Assembly (NCBI GenBank): GCA_017383785.1
Contig: JAFNVD010000189.1
Location: 1-12,480, forward strand
Direction of reading: 5' to 3'
Origin: Peptococcaceae bacterium
GTDB lineage: Bacteria > Bacillota > Peptococcia > Peptococcales > Peptococcaceae
Length of the DNA stretch: 12,480 nt
The notes under the pieces were generated by a model. That model saw only the letters and a list, made by a program, of their open reading frames with translations, did not search any database and was not told the origin of the DNA. Both the position numbers and the translations under genes were made by a program. Shown piece by piece: positions 6,240-12,480 of the stretch (position 1 is the first letter of the stretch; each line of letters starts with the position of its first letter).

Positions 6240-6739
6240 GTCTTTTTTTCATATTTTCCAAAAAATTTTTCATTTTTTTCTGCAGGCAATGTCAAAAGCC
6301 CCCAGGACGCATTTTGCATCAGCATATTGCCGGTACTCATAGAGCCCGGGTTGATGATATTGACTTCCCCCGGCTCATATACAGCAACATGCGTATGCCC
6401 GTACAGGATATAGTCTACACCCAGTTCTAAGCCTCTATAGTAAAGATTCTGCAATGTCTGTTTTACTTGATATCTGTGGCCATGGCAAATCATAATACGC
6501 CAATCTCCCAGCGAAACGATTTGTTCTTCCGGGTCAGCTTGCCCATCATCACAATTTCCGCGTACAATATATGCCGGTATCCCCAATTCGTTGGCTATAG
6601 CATGGCCATCCTTGGCATGATCACCCAAAAACATCAGATGGGTAATCCCCGGTTCTTGCTGAATTTCATGCACTGTCTCTTGCCAATTTCCATGGGTATC
6701 ACTGACGATTGCAATTTTATATTCTACAGATTCTATCAT
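6209..6739 (-). CDS. YfcE/MJ0936-type metallophosphoesterase
   Basis: This 176-residue cytoplasmic phosphodiesterase has all the metal-binding motifs of the small calcineurin-like family. They are SDTHG (D14, H16), GDHAKD (D40), GNCD (N62), CHGH (H86, H88) and GHTH (H115, H117), followed by NPGS at 130-133. Members are Mn-dependent phosphodiesterases with broad in vitro activity; the cellular substrate is usually unknown. It is the third gene of a tight operon, 39 bases after rdgB, and yfcE-like genes commonly sit beside rdgB in Bacillota. The ATG at 6739 follows AAAGGTG at 7 bases. The last dozen residues (TCQTKDNVLI) look like a non-conserved tail, and their codons overlap the probable tRNA promoter. 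Confidence 0.94.
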   Translation of the reverse strand: MIESVEYKIAIVSDTHGNWQETVHEIQQEPGITHLMFLGDHAKDGHAIANELGIPAYIVRGNCDDGQADPEEQIVSLGDWRIMICHGHRYQVKQTLQNLYYRGLELGVDYILYGHTHVAVYEPGEVNIINPGSMSTGNMLMQNASWGLLTLPAEKNEKFFGKYEKKTCQTKDNVLI

Positions 6740-6778
6740 TCGGCATCACCTTTATTATTTATACTATACACTGCTGCA

Positions 6779-7372
6779 TTATAAACTGCGAATAATTTCT
6801 ACCGCTTTGCGATTGGCCATTCCTCTATGGCTGATTTCATTTTTTTCTTCCATTGAAAGTTCAGCAAATGTTTTTCCTAGCTGTGGCACATAAAACAACG
6901 GATCATACCCAAAGCCGCCTTCTCCTTGCAGTGTGTGCAATAAAGTCCCTCTGCAAATGCCTTCTGCTGTAAATTCTCTTCCATCAGGCAATACGATAGC
7001 AATGGCGCAGAAAAACTGTGCACCGCGCTCTTTATCCGGCACACCTTGCATCAATTCCAATACTTTCTGATTGTTGGCTGTATCATCGTGCCCTTCACCT
7101 GCAAATCGGGCAGAATAAATACCGGGCGCACCATCCAAATAATCCACCATCAAGCCGGAGTCATCGGCCAAAGCCGGTTTGCCGGTTGCAGTGCATACTG
7201 CACGGGCTTTCTTTAATGCATTTTCTGCAAACGTGGTGCCGTCCTCTACGATTTCACCAATCTGCGGATACTCTTTCATGGATTGCACTTGAATATTTAA
7301 TTCTTCTAACAGATGCTGAAACTCTGCAATTTTCCCTTTGTTTCCACTGGCTAAAATAAGTTCTGTAATCAT
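6779..7372 (-). CDS. rdgB: XTP/dITP diphosphatase (non-canonical purine NTP pyrophosphatase)
   Basis: This 197-residue enzyme of the HAM1/RdgB family hydrolyses dITP, XTP and ITP to the monophosphate and pyrophosphate, keeping deaminated purines out of DNA and RNA. Family motifs in order are SGNKGK (9-14, nucleotide phosphate binding), EDGTTF with FAENALKKA (43-56), ADDSGL (69-74, with the catalytic Asp), APGIYSARFAG (82-92), GEGGFGYDPLF (150-160) and SHRG (181-184, base recognition). The length is normal. GAGGAG lies 7 bases before the ATG at 7372. It is 30 bases after the MBL-fold gene and 39 before the phosphodiesterase gene, so the three are surely co-transcribed. Confidence 0.97.
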   Translation of the reverse strand: MITELILASGNKGKIAEFQHLLEELNIQVQSMKEYPQIGEIVEDGTTFAENALKKARAVCTATGKPALADDSGLMVDYLDGAPGIYSARFAGEGHDDTANNQKVLELMQGVPDKERGAQFFCAIAIVLPDGREFTAEGICRGTLLHTLQGEGGFGYDPLFYVPQLGKTFAELSMEEKNEISHRGMANRKAVEIIRSL

Positions 7373-7402
7373 AGTTTCTCCTCAAAATTCATAAGAATCC
7401 TA

Positions 7403-8161
7403 TTACGGTTGTAATATATATTTTTTTCCGGAAGCACTCATATATAAATTGCCTTCATAATGGGCCTCTGCCTCTCTGCGCAGCTGGTTCAAATTGTGTT
7501 CCGGCGAAAAATGTGTCAAAATCAAGTTCTGCACTCCGCTGTGTTGTGCAAGCTGTGCTGCTTGTCGCGCAGTCATATGGGTATCACCGCGTTCCGCCAA
7601 TTCATATTCTTTTAGGCTTGCTTCTGCCAAAAGATATCGGCTATCTTTGCAACTTGCATTCAATGATGAAAACCAGCCTGTGTCCGCTGTATAGGTCAAT
7701 ACTTTTTCCCCGGACACAAACAACTGCACCCCATAGGTCGGAATCTGATGCTGTACAGAGAAAAACGCCAGTTGAAATAAGCCAAAATCATTGACTGTCG
7801 TTTTCGCCTCACTCAAATTTACTACCATAAATACATCGTCCCAGGATTCAAATTCTGCCTTTAAAGACTCGGGACCTTCCGGCAGATACAAAATCACCGG
7901 CTCTGTACGCAGCCCCTCTCTCATTTGATATTTGAGCGCCTGACGCAAACAATACAAGTCACTGTAATGATCATGATGCAAATGACTGATGATTACCATA
8001 CCCAGCTTGGTCGCATCGGTATATTTCAACGCTTTGCTGAACGCTCCATTCCCACATTCCAGTATCATTTGGTAGCCATCGATATCCAGCAGATAGCCGC
8101 TGCATGCACTATTTGCCGGCGCATATGCTCCGTAATTGCCCAAAACCGTTAACTCTACCAT
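7403..8161 (-). CDS. YhfI-like metallo-beta-lactamase-fold hydrolase
   Basis: This 252-residue cytoplasmic MBL-fold protein has the metal motifs HLHHDH (60-65), H138, D160 (in YTADTG), H195 and H217 (in LTHFSP). The start (LTVLGNYGAYAPANSACSGY) and overall length resemble Bacillus YhfI-type predicted hydrolases of the RNase Z/ElaC-like branch. It lacks the long flexible exosite arm of true RNase Z, so I do not call it a tRNA 3'-processing enzyme even though tRNA genes lie downstream. It is the first gene of the operon with rdgB and the phosphodiesterase gene. GGGAGGA lies 8 bases before the ATG at 8161. The substrate is unknown; phosphodiesters are a reasonable guess from the fold. Confidence 0.9.
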   Translation of the reverse strand: MVELTVLGNYGAYAPANSACSGYLLDIDGYQMILECGNGAFSKALKYTDATKLGMVIISHLHHDHYSDLYCLRQALKYQMREGLRTEPVILYLPEGPESLKAEFESWDDVFMVVNLSEAKTTVNDFGLFQLAFFSVQHQIPTYGVQLFVSGEKVLTYTADTGWFSSLNASCKDSRYLLAEASLKEYELAERGDTHMTARQAAQLAQHSGVQNLILTHFSPEHNLNQLRREAEAHYEGNLYMSASGKKYILQP

Positions 8162-8199
8162 CTATCAGTTCCTCCCGGTGACCATATCTTTCCAGTATA

Positions 8200-8225
8200 G
8201 AATAGTATACAAGATTTCTCGTCAA
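8200..8225 (-). promoter_or_regulatory. Weak candidate promoter of the MBL-rdgB-phosphodiesterase operon
   Basis: On the minus strand TTGACG (8220-8225) is a good -35, but no -10 lies at ideal spacing. TTCTAT is at 17 bases, and TATACT copies sit at 10 bases (8204-8209) and 20 bases (8194-8199). Some promoter is expected here because the next gene is divergent. Confidence 0.3.
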
Positions 8226-8328
8226 TTGTATAGCGGTATATTTTGTTGTTTTTTGTATAATTGTTGTCGTAAAAGCAACTATTCGTCACTACCCACTTGC
8301 ATAATCTTGCAAAAAACGATAAACTAAA

Positions 8329-8355
8329 TACAGTGCTGAGACTGCTTGCACTGTA
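8329..8355. promoter_or_regulatory. Inverted repeat, candidate operator upstream of osmC-like gene
   Basis: This is a perfect 8-bp inverted repeat, TACAGTGC-N11-GCACTGTA. Its right arm overlaps the candidate -35 element at 8346-8351. No T run follows, so it does not look like a terminator. A regulator binding site is the best guess; the regulator is unknown. Confidence 0.5.
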
Positions 8356-8374
8356 AAACACGAAACAATCTAAT
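8346..8374 (+). promoter_or_regulatory. Candidate promoter of the osmC-like gene
   Basis: TTGCAC (8346-8351) and TCTAAT (8369-8374) are separated by 17 bases. This would start RNA near 8381, just before the GGAGG ribosome binding site at 8387. The -35 is a weak match and overlaps the inverted repeat at 8329-8355. Confidence 0.4.
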
Positions 8375-8399
8375 TATATAATTTCTGGAGGTATTTGAT

Positions 8400-8822
8400 A
8401 TGAAAGTATCTGTTAACTGGAATGAACGTATGACATTTGTAGCCAATACAGAATCCGGCCATAGCGTAACAATGGACGCAGCGCAGCCTGCCGGCGATAA
8501 TTGCGGGCCTCGTCCAACCGAACTCTTGCTGTGCGGTGTAGGCGCTTGCTCTTCTATGGATATTGTAGAAACCATGAAAGAACGCGGACAAAACTTAAAA
8601 TCTTTAAAAGTAGAAGTACGCGGTGAACGCCCAAGTGAATATCCAATGCCTTTCACCGATTTATATCTGCACTATATCGTAGAAGGCGATATCGACCCTG
8701 CACTGATGAAAGCATGTCTGCAGGAATCTATGAACCTGTACTGTGCTGCTGCGCTGTCCTTAAAAGCGATGAAACATGTAACATTTGAATTAAACGGTGA
8801 CACATACAAAGTGTACGAATAA
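8400..8822 (+). CDS. OsmC/YhfA-family protein (putative thiol peroxidase-like)
   Basis: This 140-residue OsmC-fold protein has the family core GPRPTELLLCGVGACSSMDI (36-55), with C50 in the position of the peroxidatic Cys. A second conserved-position Cys, C115, is in NLYCAAALSL. OsmC and Ohr proteins reduce organic hydroperoxides through these two cysteines. This one is closer to the YhfA-like OsmC branch, whose substrate is not settled. It also has two extra cysteines, C35 and C45. Codon choice is strongly biased (GTA, GGT, CGC, GAA), which suggests high expression. GGAGG lies 8 bases before the ATG. It is a single-gene unit with its own terminator at 8858-8912 and a possible operator upstream, consistent with stress-controlled expression. 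Confidence 0.9.
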   Translation: MKVSVNWNERMTFVANTESGHSVTMDAAQPAGDNCGPRPTELLLCGVGACSSMDIVETMKERGQNLKSLKVEVRGERPSEYPMPFTDLYLHYIVEGDIDPALMKACLQESMNLYCAAALSLKAMKHVTFELNGDTYKVYE

Positions 8823-8857
8823 TCTGATTTCTAACAAATAAAGCAAAAGAATAACAC

Positions 8858-8912
8858 AAAAGACCACTTATCGCAGTTGCCTTTTTCAAGGCAGCTGTAT
8901 AAGTGGTCTTTT
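8858..8912. terminator. Long bidirectional terminator between convergent genes
   Basis: The outer 14-bp arms (8858-8871 and 8899-8912, AAAAGACCACTTAT and complement) enclose an inner stem around GTTGCCTT/AAGGCAGC. The outer stem ends in a T run on both strands. It can serve the osmC-like gene and the small membrane protein gene, which converge here. Confidence 0.85.
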
Positions 8913-8930
8913 ATTATCTGATATTATATT

Positions 8931-9284
8931 CTACTGCATTTTCCGCGCATCAAACTTCATCATAGACAAAATAGCCGCAGCACCAATACAAATACATGCA
9001 TAGGTAGCACCGGCGTCTGCACTGATCAGCCCACGCCAAACAGCCAAATAAATTACAAAACGAGCAAAGTTCGATACAATATCATAAAGATCCAGGTTTT
9101 GACCTGCTTCTTTTGCTTTTTTGCGCATAGCCTCCCCGGTTTCACTGGTTTCAACAGGTATCGATATTATACTGCTAATAAAAAGCAATGCGTACAGCAA
9201 AGGAATTTCGCCGGTAGCAGTGTAAACCATATAAGTCAGTGCACCTTCCAGCGATGCAGCTAATATATAACTAAAAATCAGCAT
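8931..9284 (-). CDS. Small membrane protein of unknown function
   Basis: This 117-residue protein has hydrophobic segments near residues 2-20, 26-45, 75-91 and 95-110. A charged, mainly cytoplasmic loop (TSETGEAMRKKAKEAGQN) lies between the second and third. I do not recognise the family. The first helices contain a single Glu (SLEGALTYMVY). The ORF can be extended to an ATG at 9299, but GGAGGG lies 7 bases ahead of the ATG at 9284, so that start is preferred. It is alone between the terminator at 8858-8912 and the divergent DUF1858 gene, so it is a single-gene unit. No neighbour suggests a role. Confidence 0.75.
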   Translation of the reverse strand: MLIFSYILAASLEGALTYMVYTATGEIPLLYALLFISSIISIPVETSETGEAMRKKAKEAGQNLDLYDIVSNFARFVIYLAVWRGLISADAGATYACICIGAAAILSMMKFDARKMQ

Positions 9285-9344
9285 AAGTTCTCCCTCCATT
9301 ACTCTTATAGTTTATCATAATAAAATATTCTTTTCATTAAAAGT

Positions 9345-9373
9345 TTGCAAAAAAATTTATACTTTGTTATACT
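9345..9373 (+). promoter_or_regulatory. Promoter of the DUF1858 gene
   Basis: TTGCAA (-35, 9345-9350) and TATACT (-10, 9368-9373) are exactly 17 bases apart in an A/T-rich region. This gives a leader of about 50 bases before the ATG at 9432. AAGGAGG at 9415-9421 is a near-perfect ribosome binding site. Confidence 0.7.
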
Positions 9374-9431
9374 TTAATACAGCAATTATAGAAATAAGCC
9401 ATCGATTGTGCTTTAAGGAGGCGTAAACAAT

Positions 9432-9632
9432 ATGTTAATTACAGCTGAAACAGGTATCAAAGAATGCGTTCAGAAATATCCTAAAACTGCTGCTGTATTC
9501 ATGGAATTCGGCATGGGCTGCTTAGGTTGTGCTGCTGCTCATTTCGAAAACATCGAACAGGGCGCTGTAGTACACGGTATCGATGTACCGGCTTTACTGG
9601 AAGCGTTAAACAAAGCTGCAGAACAGGCTTAA
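9432..9632 (+). CDS. DUF1858 small redox-disulfide protein
   Basis: This complete 66-residue protein matches the DUF1858 family, also described as the hybrid-cluster-protein-associated redox disulfide domain. The match covers an N-terminal helix (TGIKECVQKYPKTAAVF), then FGMGCLGCAAAHFENIEQGA with the CxxC pair C30/C33, then HGIDVPALLEALN. The family is small, helical and soluble. The two cysteines are thought to be redox active, but no reaction is firmly assigned. It has a good promoter, a strong ribosome binding site, high-expression codon use and its own terminator, so it is probably abundant. No hybrid-cluster protein gene is in the window; the nearest redox gene is the osmC-like one 600 bases upstream. 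Confidence 0.92.
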   Translation: MLITAETGIKECVQKYPKTAAVFMEFGMGCLGCAAAHFENIEQGAVVHGIDVPALLEALNKAAEQA

Positions 9633-9651
9633 TTGTCCTATAGGTAAAAGC

Positions 9652-9684
9652 AAAGACCTCTTGCATGATGCAGGAGGTCTTTTT
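9652..9684 (+). terminator. Terminator of the DUF1858 gene
   Basis: A 13-bp stem (AAAGACCTCTTGC at 9652-9664 with GCAGGAGGTCTTT at 9670-9682, one G-T pair) with a 5-base loop runs into five T. It begins 19 bases after the stop codon. On the opposite strand the T run is interrupted, so stopping there is weaker. Confidence 0.9.
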
Positions 9685-9720
9685 GTTTTCCTGTCGTTAT
9701 ATTACCCCGACCTGTTAGTC

Positions 9721-10434
9721 CTAAACTAAAAGTTCATCCAGTTTTTGCTGAATCCGTGTTTGCACCAGAGAAGCAATCTCCACTGTTTTCAGATCCTTAA
9801 ACTCTTCATAATAAATCGGCGGCAAGAAATGTACTTGTGCAGTTACCGGTGTCAACTGCAAGCTGTTAAATGCTTTATAGGTATCCACTAACACCACCGG
9901 TACAATTGGCATTTTGGAATTCACAGAAATTTTAAAGCAGCCTGCCTTAAACGGAATCAAACTGTTTTTCTTTTCTTTTGTATATCCCGATTCCGGAAAT
10001 AAGATATATCGTCTGCCCGCTGCCACTTCCTCGGTAATGGCCTTAATCACACCCACTGCTTTGCGTGGATTGTTGAGTTCCAAGCGTTTGCCGCGCATCA
10101 TATCGATAATTTCACGAATAAAAATGGTATAAGACTTGGCCTCATCCATGACTACAGTACAGGTGTTGTCATGCATGGCTACAATGGCATAAGCATCCAG
10201 TTTCCCTTGATGATTTGGACACATCAAATACCCGCCTTCCTGCGGTAAATGCTCCATACCATGCCCTTCTAAGCGAATATGCCCGGTACGCAAAATTTCA
10301 TCGGTAATCCATTTTAAATAAGCATAGTTTTCTTTTTCCGAATAAGGTTCTTTTGCAATCAATTTGCGCATATGCCCGATTATTCCAGGCAAACGATACA
10401 GATTGCGCCCAACTACATACACTAATCTCCACAT
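9721..10434 (-). CDS. 1-acyl-sn-glycerol-3-phosphate acyltransferase (PlsC family)
   Basis: This 237-residue enzyme of the PlsC/LPLAT family should acylate lysophosphatidic acid to phosphatidic acid at the membrane. The catalytic NHQGKLD motif has H75 and D80 with the usual HX4D spacing. It is followed by a KRLEL segment near 116, FPESG (146-150, in place of the common FPEGT), IPFKAGCFK (160-168) and MPIVPVVL (175-182). There is no long N-terminal hydrophobic helix, only a weakly hydrophobic start, so membrane association is probably peripheral. Motif III reads ESG rather than EGT, a modest deviation seen in divergent members. AAGAGGT precedes the ATG at 10434 by 5 bases. It is a single gene between the ends of the DUF1858 and pta units. 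Confidence 0.9.
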   Translation of the reverse strand: MWRLVYVVGRNLYRLPGIIGHMRKLIAKEPYSEKENYAYLKWITDEILRTGHIRLEGHGMEHLPQEGGYLMCPNHQGKLDAYAIVAMHDNTCTVVMDEAKSYTIFIREIIDMMRGKRLELNNPRKAVGVIKAITEEVAAGRRYILFPESGYTKEKKNSLIPFKAGCFKISVNSKMPIVPVVLVDTYKAFNSLQLTPVTAQVHFLPPIYYEEFKDLKTVEIASLVQTRIQQKLDELLV

Positions 10435-10476
10435 ATTCTACCTCTTACCTTACACCCCAACGGTTCTACTAAAACA

Positions 10477-10497
10477 TTGTAGAGCATTATACTACAA
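10477..10497. promoter_or_regulatory. Promoter -10 within an inverted repeat upstream of the acyltransferase gene
   Basis: TTGTAG-N9-CTACAA is a 6-bp inverted repeat. Its spacer holds TATAAT on the minus strand (10486-10491), a likely -10 for the acyltransferase gene. The -35 is not clear. The repeat could be an operator, but at 6 bp it may be chance. Confidence 0.4.
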
Positions 10498-10524
10498 AGA
10501 TTGAGAAAATGCTATTATATACAC

Positions 10525-10558
10525 AAAAATACCCGGAAGAAAATTTTCTCCCGGGTAT
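10525..10558 (-). terminator. Terminator of the ackA-pta operon
   Basis: The arms ATACCCGG (10529-10536) and CCGGGTAT (10551-10558) enclose an inner AGAAAATTTTCT palindrome. On the minus strand the stem runs into five T. It starts 8 bases beyond the pta stop codon. Confidence 0.85.
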
Positions 10559-10565
10559 CATATGC

Positions 10566-11558
10566 TTATTCACACTGTAATGCTGTAATGGCAATCATGT
10601 CTACGACATCCTGTACACTGCATCCGCGGGACAAATCATTGACCGGTTTGGCCATACCTTGCAGGATTGGCCCGATAGCAGATGCATTGGCAAAACGCTG
10701 TACCAATTTGTAGCCAATATTGCCGGACTGTAAATCCGGGAATACCAATACATTTGCCTTCCCTGCCACTTCGCTTCCCGGAGCTTTTTTGTCCGCTACC
10801 GACTGTACCACTGCTGCGTCTAATTGCAGTTCGCCATCTACCATCAAATCAGGACGTCTTTCTTTTACCATAGCCAAAGCTTGTGTCACTTTATCCACGT
10901 TTGGATGAGCAGCTGAGCCTTTGGTAGAGAAACTCAGCATTGCTACTGTGGAGTCCCCGCCAATGAGGCTCTGTTTGGTTTCTGCACAACTGATTGTAAT
11001 ATCCGCTAATTGTTCTGCGGTTGGGTCCGGATTTACTGCACAGTCGCCAAAAATAAATACACCATTGTCGCCATAGGTATCTTCCGGCAAAATCATTACG
11101 AAGGCACCGGATACAGTATTGATCCCTTTTTTGGTTTTCACTGTATGCAGCGCAGCACGCAGCACATCGCCTGTGGTATTATCGGCACCGGCCAGCAGAC
11201 CATCTGCCATGCCTTTCATCAGCATCAGATTACCGAAGTATAACGGATTACGTACGGTTTGAGCCGCTTTTTCCGGTGTCATACCTTTGTGCTTGCGCAG
11301 CTCATAAAAGAACTCTGCAAAGTCATCCAAATGTTCACTGCCGGCAATATCTACTACAGTTACACCATCCAGCAAAAGCCCTTCTTTTTCGGCCAAAGCA
11401 ATAATTTCTGCTTTATCACCAAGCAGAATAGGCTCTGCCAAACCTTCCTGCGCCGCAATGACAGCACCTTTTAATGTGCGCAGCTCATTGCCTTCCGGCA
11501 ATACAATTTTCTTTTTATTGGCTTTCGCTTTTTCTTTGAATGTATCCAGTAAACTCAT
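10566..11558 (-). CDS. pta: Phosphate acetyltransferase
   Basis: This complete 330-residue enzyme is of the short, single-domain Pta type found in Bacillota. It interconverts acetyl-CoA plus phosphate with acetyl phosphate plus CoA. Family signatures are VLPEG (19-23), NPLYFGNLM (104-112), GADNTTGDVLRAAL (124-137), LSFSTKGSA (208-216), DGELQLDAA (241-249), VFPDLQSGNIGYK (272-284), GPILQGM (296-302) and NDLSRG (307-312). GGAGG lies 7 bases before the ATG at 11558. It follows ackA by 37 bases with no terminator between, so acetyl phosphate formation and use are encoded in one transcript, with ackA first. It yields acetate and ATP from acetyl-CoA, as expected for a fermenting anaerobe. Confidence 0.98.
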   Translation of the reverse strand: MSLLDTFKEKAKANKKKIVLPEGNELRTLKGAVIAAQEGLAEPILLGDKAEIIALAEKEGLLLDGVTVVDIAGSEHLDDFAEFFYELRKHKGMTPEKAAQTVRNPLYFGNLMLMKGMADGLLAGADNTTGDVLRAALHTVKTKKGINTVSGAFVMILPEDTYGDNGVFIFGDCAVNPDPTAEQLADITISCAETKQSLIGGDSTVAMLSFSTKGSAAHPNVDKVTQALAMVKERRPDLMVDGELQLDAAVVQSVADKKAPGSEVAGKANVLVFPDLQSGNIGYKLVQRFANASAIGPILQGMAKPVNDLSRGCSVQDVVDMIAITALQCE

Positions 11559-11595
11559 TTTGCATCCTCCTATATTTTCTTTGCTTAATGCGATC

Positions 11596-12480
11596 TTATA
11601 ACTGTGCAGCCAATTGTTCTACTTCTTCGGCAATGGTCAGTTCTTCATTGGTTGGTACAATCCACACTTGTACGCGGGCACCATCGGCATGAATCGCGCA
11701 CTCCTCACCGCGAACATTATTTTTCGCAGCATCGATTGCAATCCCCAAGAACTCCATATCGGCACAAATATCTGCACGGGTTTCTTTGCTGTTTTCACCA
11801 ATCCCTGCTGTAAATACAATGGCATCTACGCCGTTCATCTCCGCAATATAACTGCCAATATATTTTTTGGCACGGTGAATCAGAATATCTCTGGCAAGTT
11901 TGGCATCTTGATTGCCTTCGGCAATGGCCGATTCAATATCACGCAAATCACTGGAATAGGCAGACACACCTAAAAGCCCCGATTCTTTGTTCAAAATACG
12001 GTCCATTCCGGCTGCGTCGATCTGCTCTTTCTGCATCAAATACAATACCGCCGTAGCATCGATATCACCGCAGCGGGTACCCATCAGCATGCCCTCATGG
12101 GGTGTAAAGCCCATAGAAGTGTCCACCACTCGGCCATTCTTTACAGCAGTGATACTAGAACCATTGCCCAAATGACAAGTAATAATTTTCAATTCTTCGA
12201 TTGGTTTGCCCATCAGTTCTGCCACACGATGGGACACATATTTATGTGATGTGCCGTGGGCGCCATAACGACGAATTTTGTGCTTTTCTGCGTAATGTTT
12301 TGGCAAACCGTACGTATAGGCTTCCGGTGCCATTGTCTGATGAAAAGCTGTATCAAATACTGCAATCTGCGGTTTCCCAGGCATCATGACAGAACATGCA
12401 TCAATCCCTTTCAAGTGCGCAGGATTATGCAGCGGCGCCATTGCACCATATTCACGTATTTTTTCATAAACATCTTCGGT
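11596..12480 (-). CDS. ackA: Acetate kinase (5' end cut by window edge)
   Basis: The frame is open to the right edge, giving 294 visible codons plus the stop. The family is about 400 residues, so roughly 105 N-terminal residues are missing. The internal ATG at 12441 is not the start: in-frame family-like sequence (EKIREYGAMAPLHNP) continues upstream of it. Motifs seen in order are FDTAFHQTM, YGAHGTSHKYVS (the second acetate kinase signature), CHLGNGSSI (phosphate binding), GFTPHEGMLMGTRCGD with the catalytic-site Arg, FTAGIGENS, and the C-terminal PTNEELTIA. The enzyme transfers phosphate from acetyl phosphate to ADP, making ATP and acetate. It is followed by pta after 37 bases. Confidence 0.98.
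   Translation of the reverse strand, partial: TEDVYEKIREYGAMAPLHNPAHLKGIDACSVMMPGKPQIAVFDTAFHQTMAPEAYTYGLPKHYAEKHKIRRYGAHGTSHKYVSHRVAELMGKPIEELKIITCHLGNGSSITAVKNGRVVDTSMGFTPHEGMLMGTRCGDIDATAVLYLMQKEQIDAAGMDRILNKESGLLGVSAYSSDLRDIESAIAEGNQDAKLARDILIHRAKKYIGSYIAEMNGVDAIVFTAGIGENSKETRADICADMEFLGIAIDAAKNNVRGEECAIHADGARVQVWIVPTNEELTIAEEVEQLAAQL

Noticed and set aside
5339..6413. Plus-strand ORFs across the tRNA cluster with sequences such as GDGNRTHVAGLEG and RDSNSRPSPWQG
   Set aside because: These are antisense translations of tRNA genes, a well-known artefact annotated as hypothetical proteins in many genomes. Eight good tRNA folds on the minus strand explain the sequence.
7403..8161. MBL-fold gene as RNase Z because tRNA genes lie downstream
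   Set aside because: The protein lacks the exosite arm of RNase Z, is nearer the YhfI-like group, and is two genes away from the tRNAs.
12439..12441. ATG at 12441 as the start of acetate kinase
   Set aside because: The frame stays open to the window edge with family-like sequence upstream, and about 105 N-terminal residues of the family would otherwise be missing.
1..12480. Mobile element, phage or defence system
   Set aside because: No transposase, integrase, recombinase, toxin-antitoxin, restriction or reverse transcriptase motif is visible in any substantial frame. The gene content is mostly housekeeping.

Overview
The window looks like chromosomal DNA from a low-to-mid GC member of the Bacillota (Firmicutes), probably an anaerobe of the Clostridia or Negativicutes. 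The signs are strong GGAGG-type ribosome binding sites, sigma-A-like promoters, T-tailed hairpin terminators, a Pro-Gly-Arg-His-Gln-Lys-Leu-Gly tRNA cluster, and acetate-forming ackA-pta. The exact genus cannot be read from the sequence. Almost everything is on the minus strand. Only an OsmC-family gene and a DUF1858 gene lie on the plus strand.

Layout from left to right. (1) Positions 1-1055 hold a two-gene minus-strand unit: a five-helix, histidine-rich membrane protein resembling a cytochrome b, followed by a lipoprotein that starts in a 4-base overlap and runs off the left edge. (2) Positions 1126-1161 are a hairpin terminator. It separates that unit from a two-component system (1165-3755): a 7TM LytS/YehU-type histidine kinase and a response regulator with a SARP-like winged-helix output domain, also joined by an ATGA overlap. 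(3) Positions 3982-5340 encode a tandem flavodoxin-fold oxidoreductase with a four-cysteine motif. It lies between two almost identical terminator hairpins. (4) Positions 5444-6183 are eight tRNA genes. (5) Positions 6209-8161 are a compact housekeeping operon: a YhfI-like metallo-beta-lactamase-fold hydrolase, the XTP/dITP diphosphatase RdgB, and a YfcE-type phosphodiesterase. The tRNA promoter appears to overlap the end of the last gene. (6) Positions 8329-9684 hold osmC-like and DUF1858 genes on the plus strand, both with redox-type cysteines, and a small unknown membrane protein on the minus strand. (7) Positions 9721-10434 encode a PlsC-type acyltransferase. (8) Positions 10566-12480 hold ackA (cut by the right edge) and pta, which together convert acetyl-CoA to acetate and ATP.

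Most of the window is ordinary. The parts worth a closer look are the cytochrome b-like/lipoprotein pair, the kinase paired with a SARP-like regulator, the duplicated terminator around the flavoprotein gene, and a perfect inverted repeat over the osmC promoter. I saw no mobile element, CRISPR array, phage gene or defence system. No intergenic stretch exceeds 300 bases.
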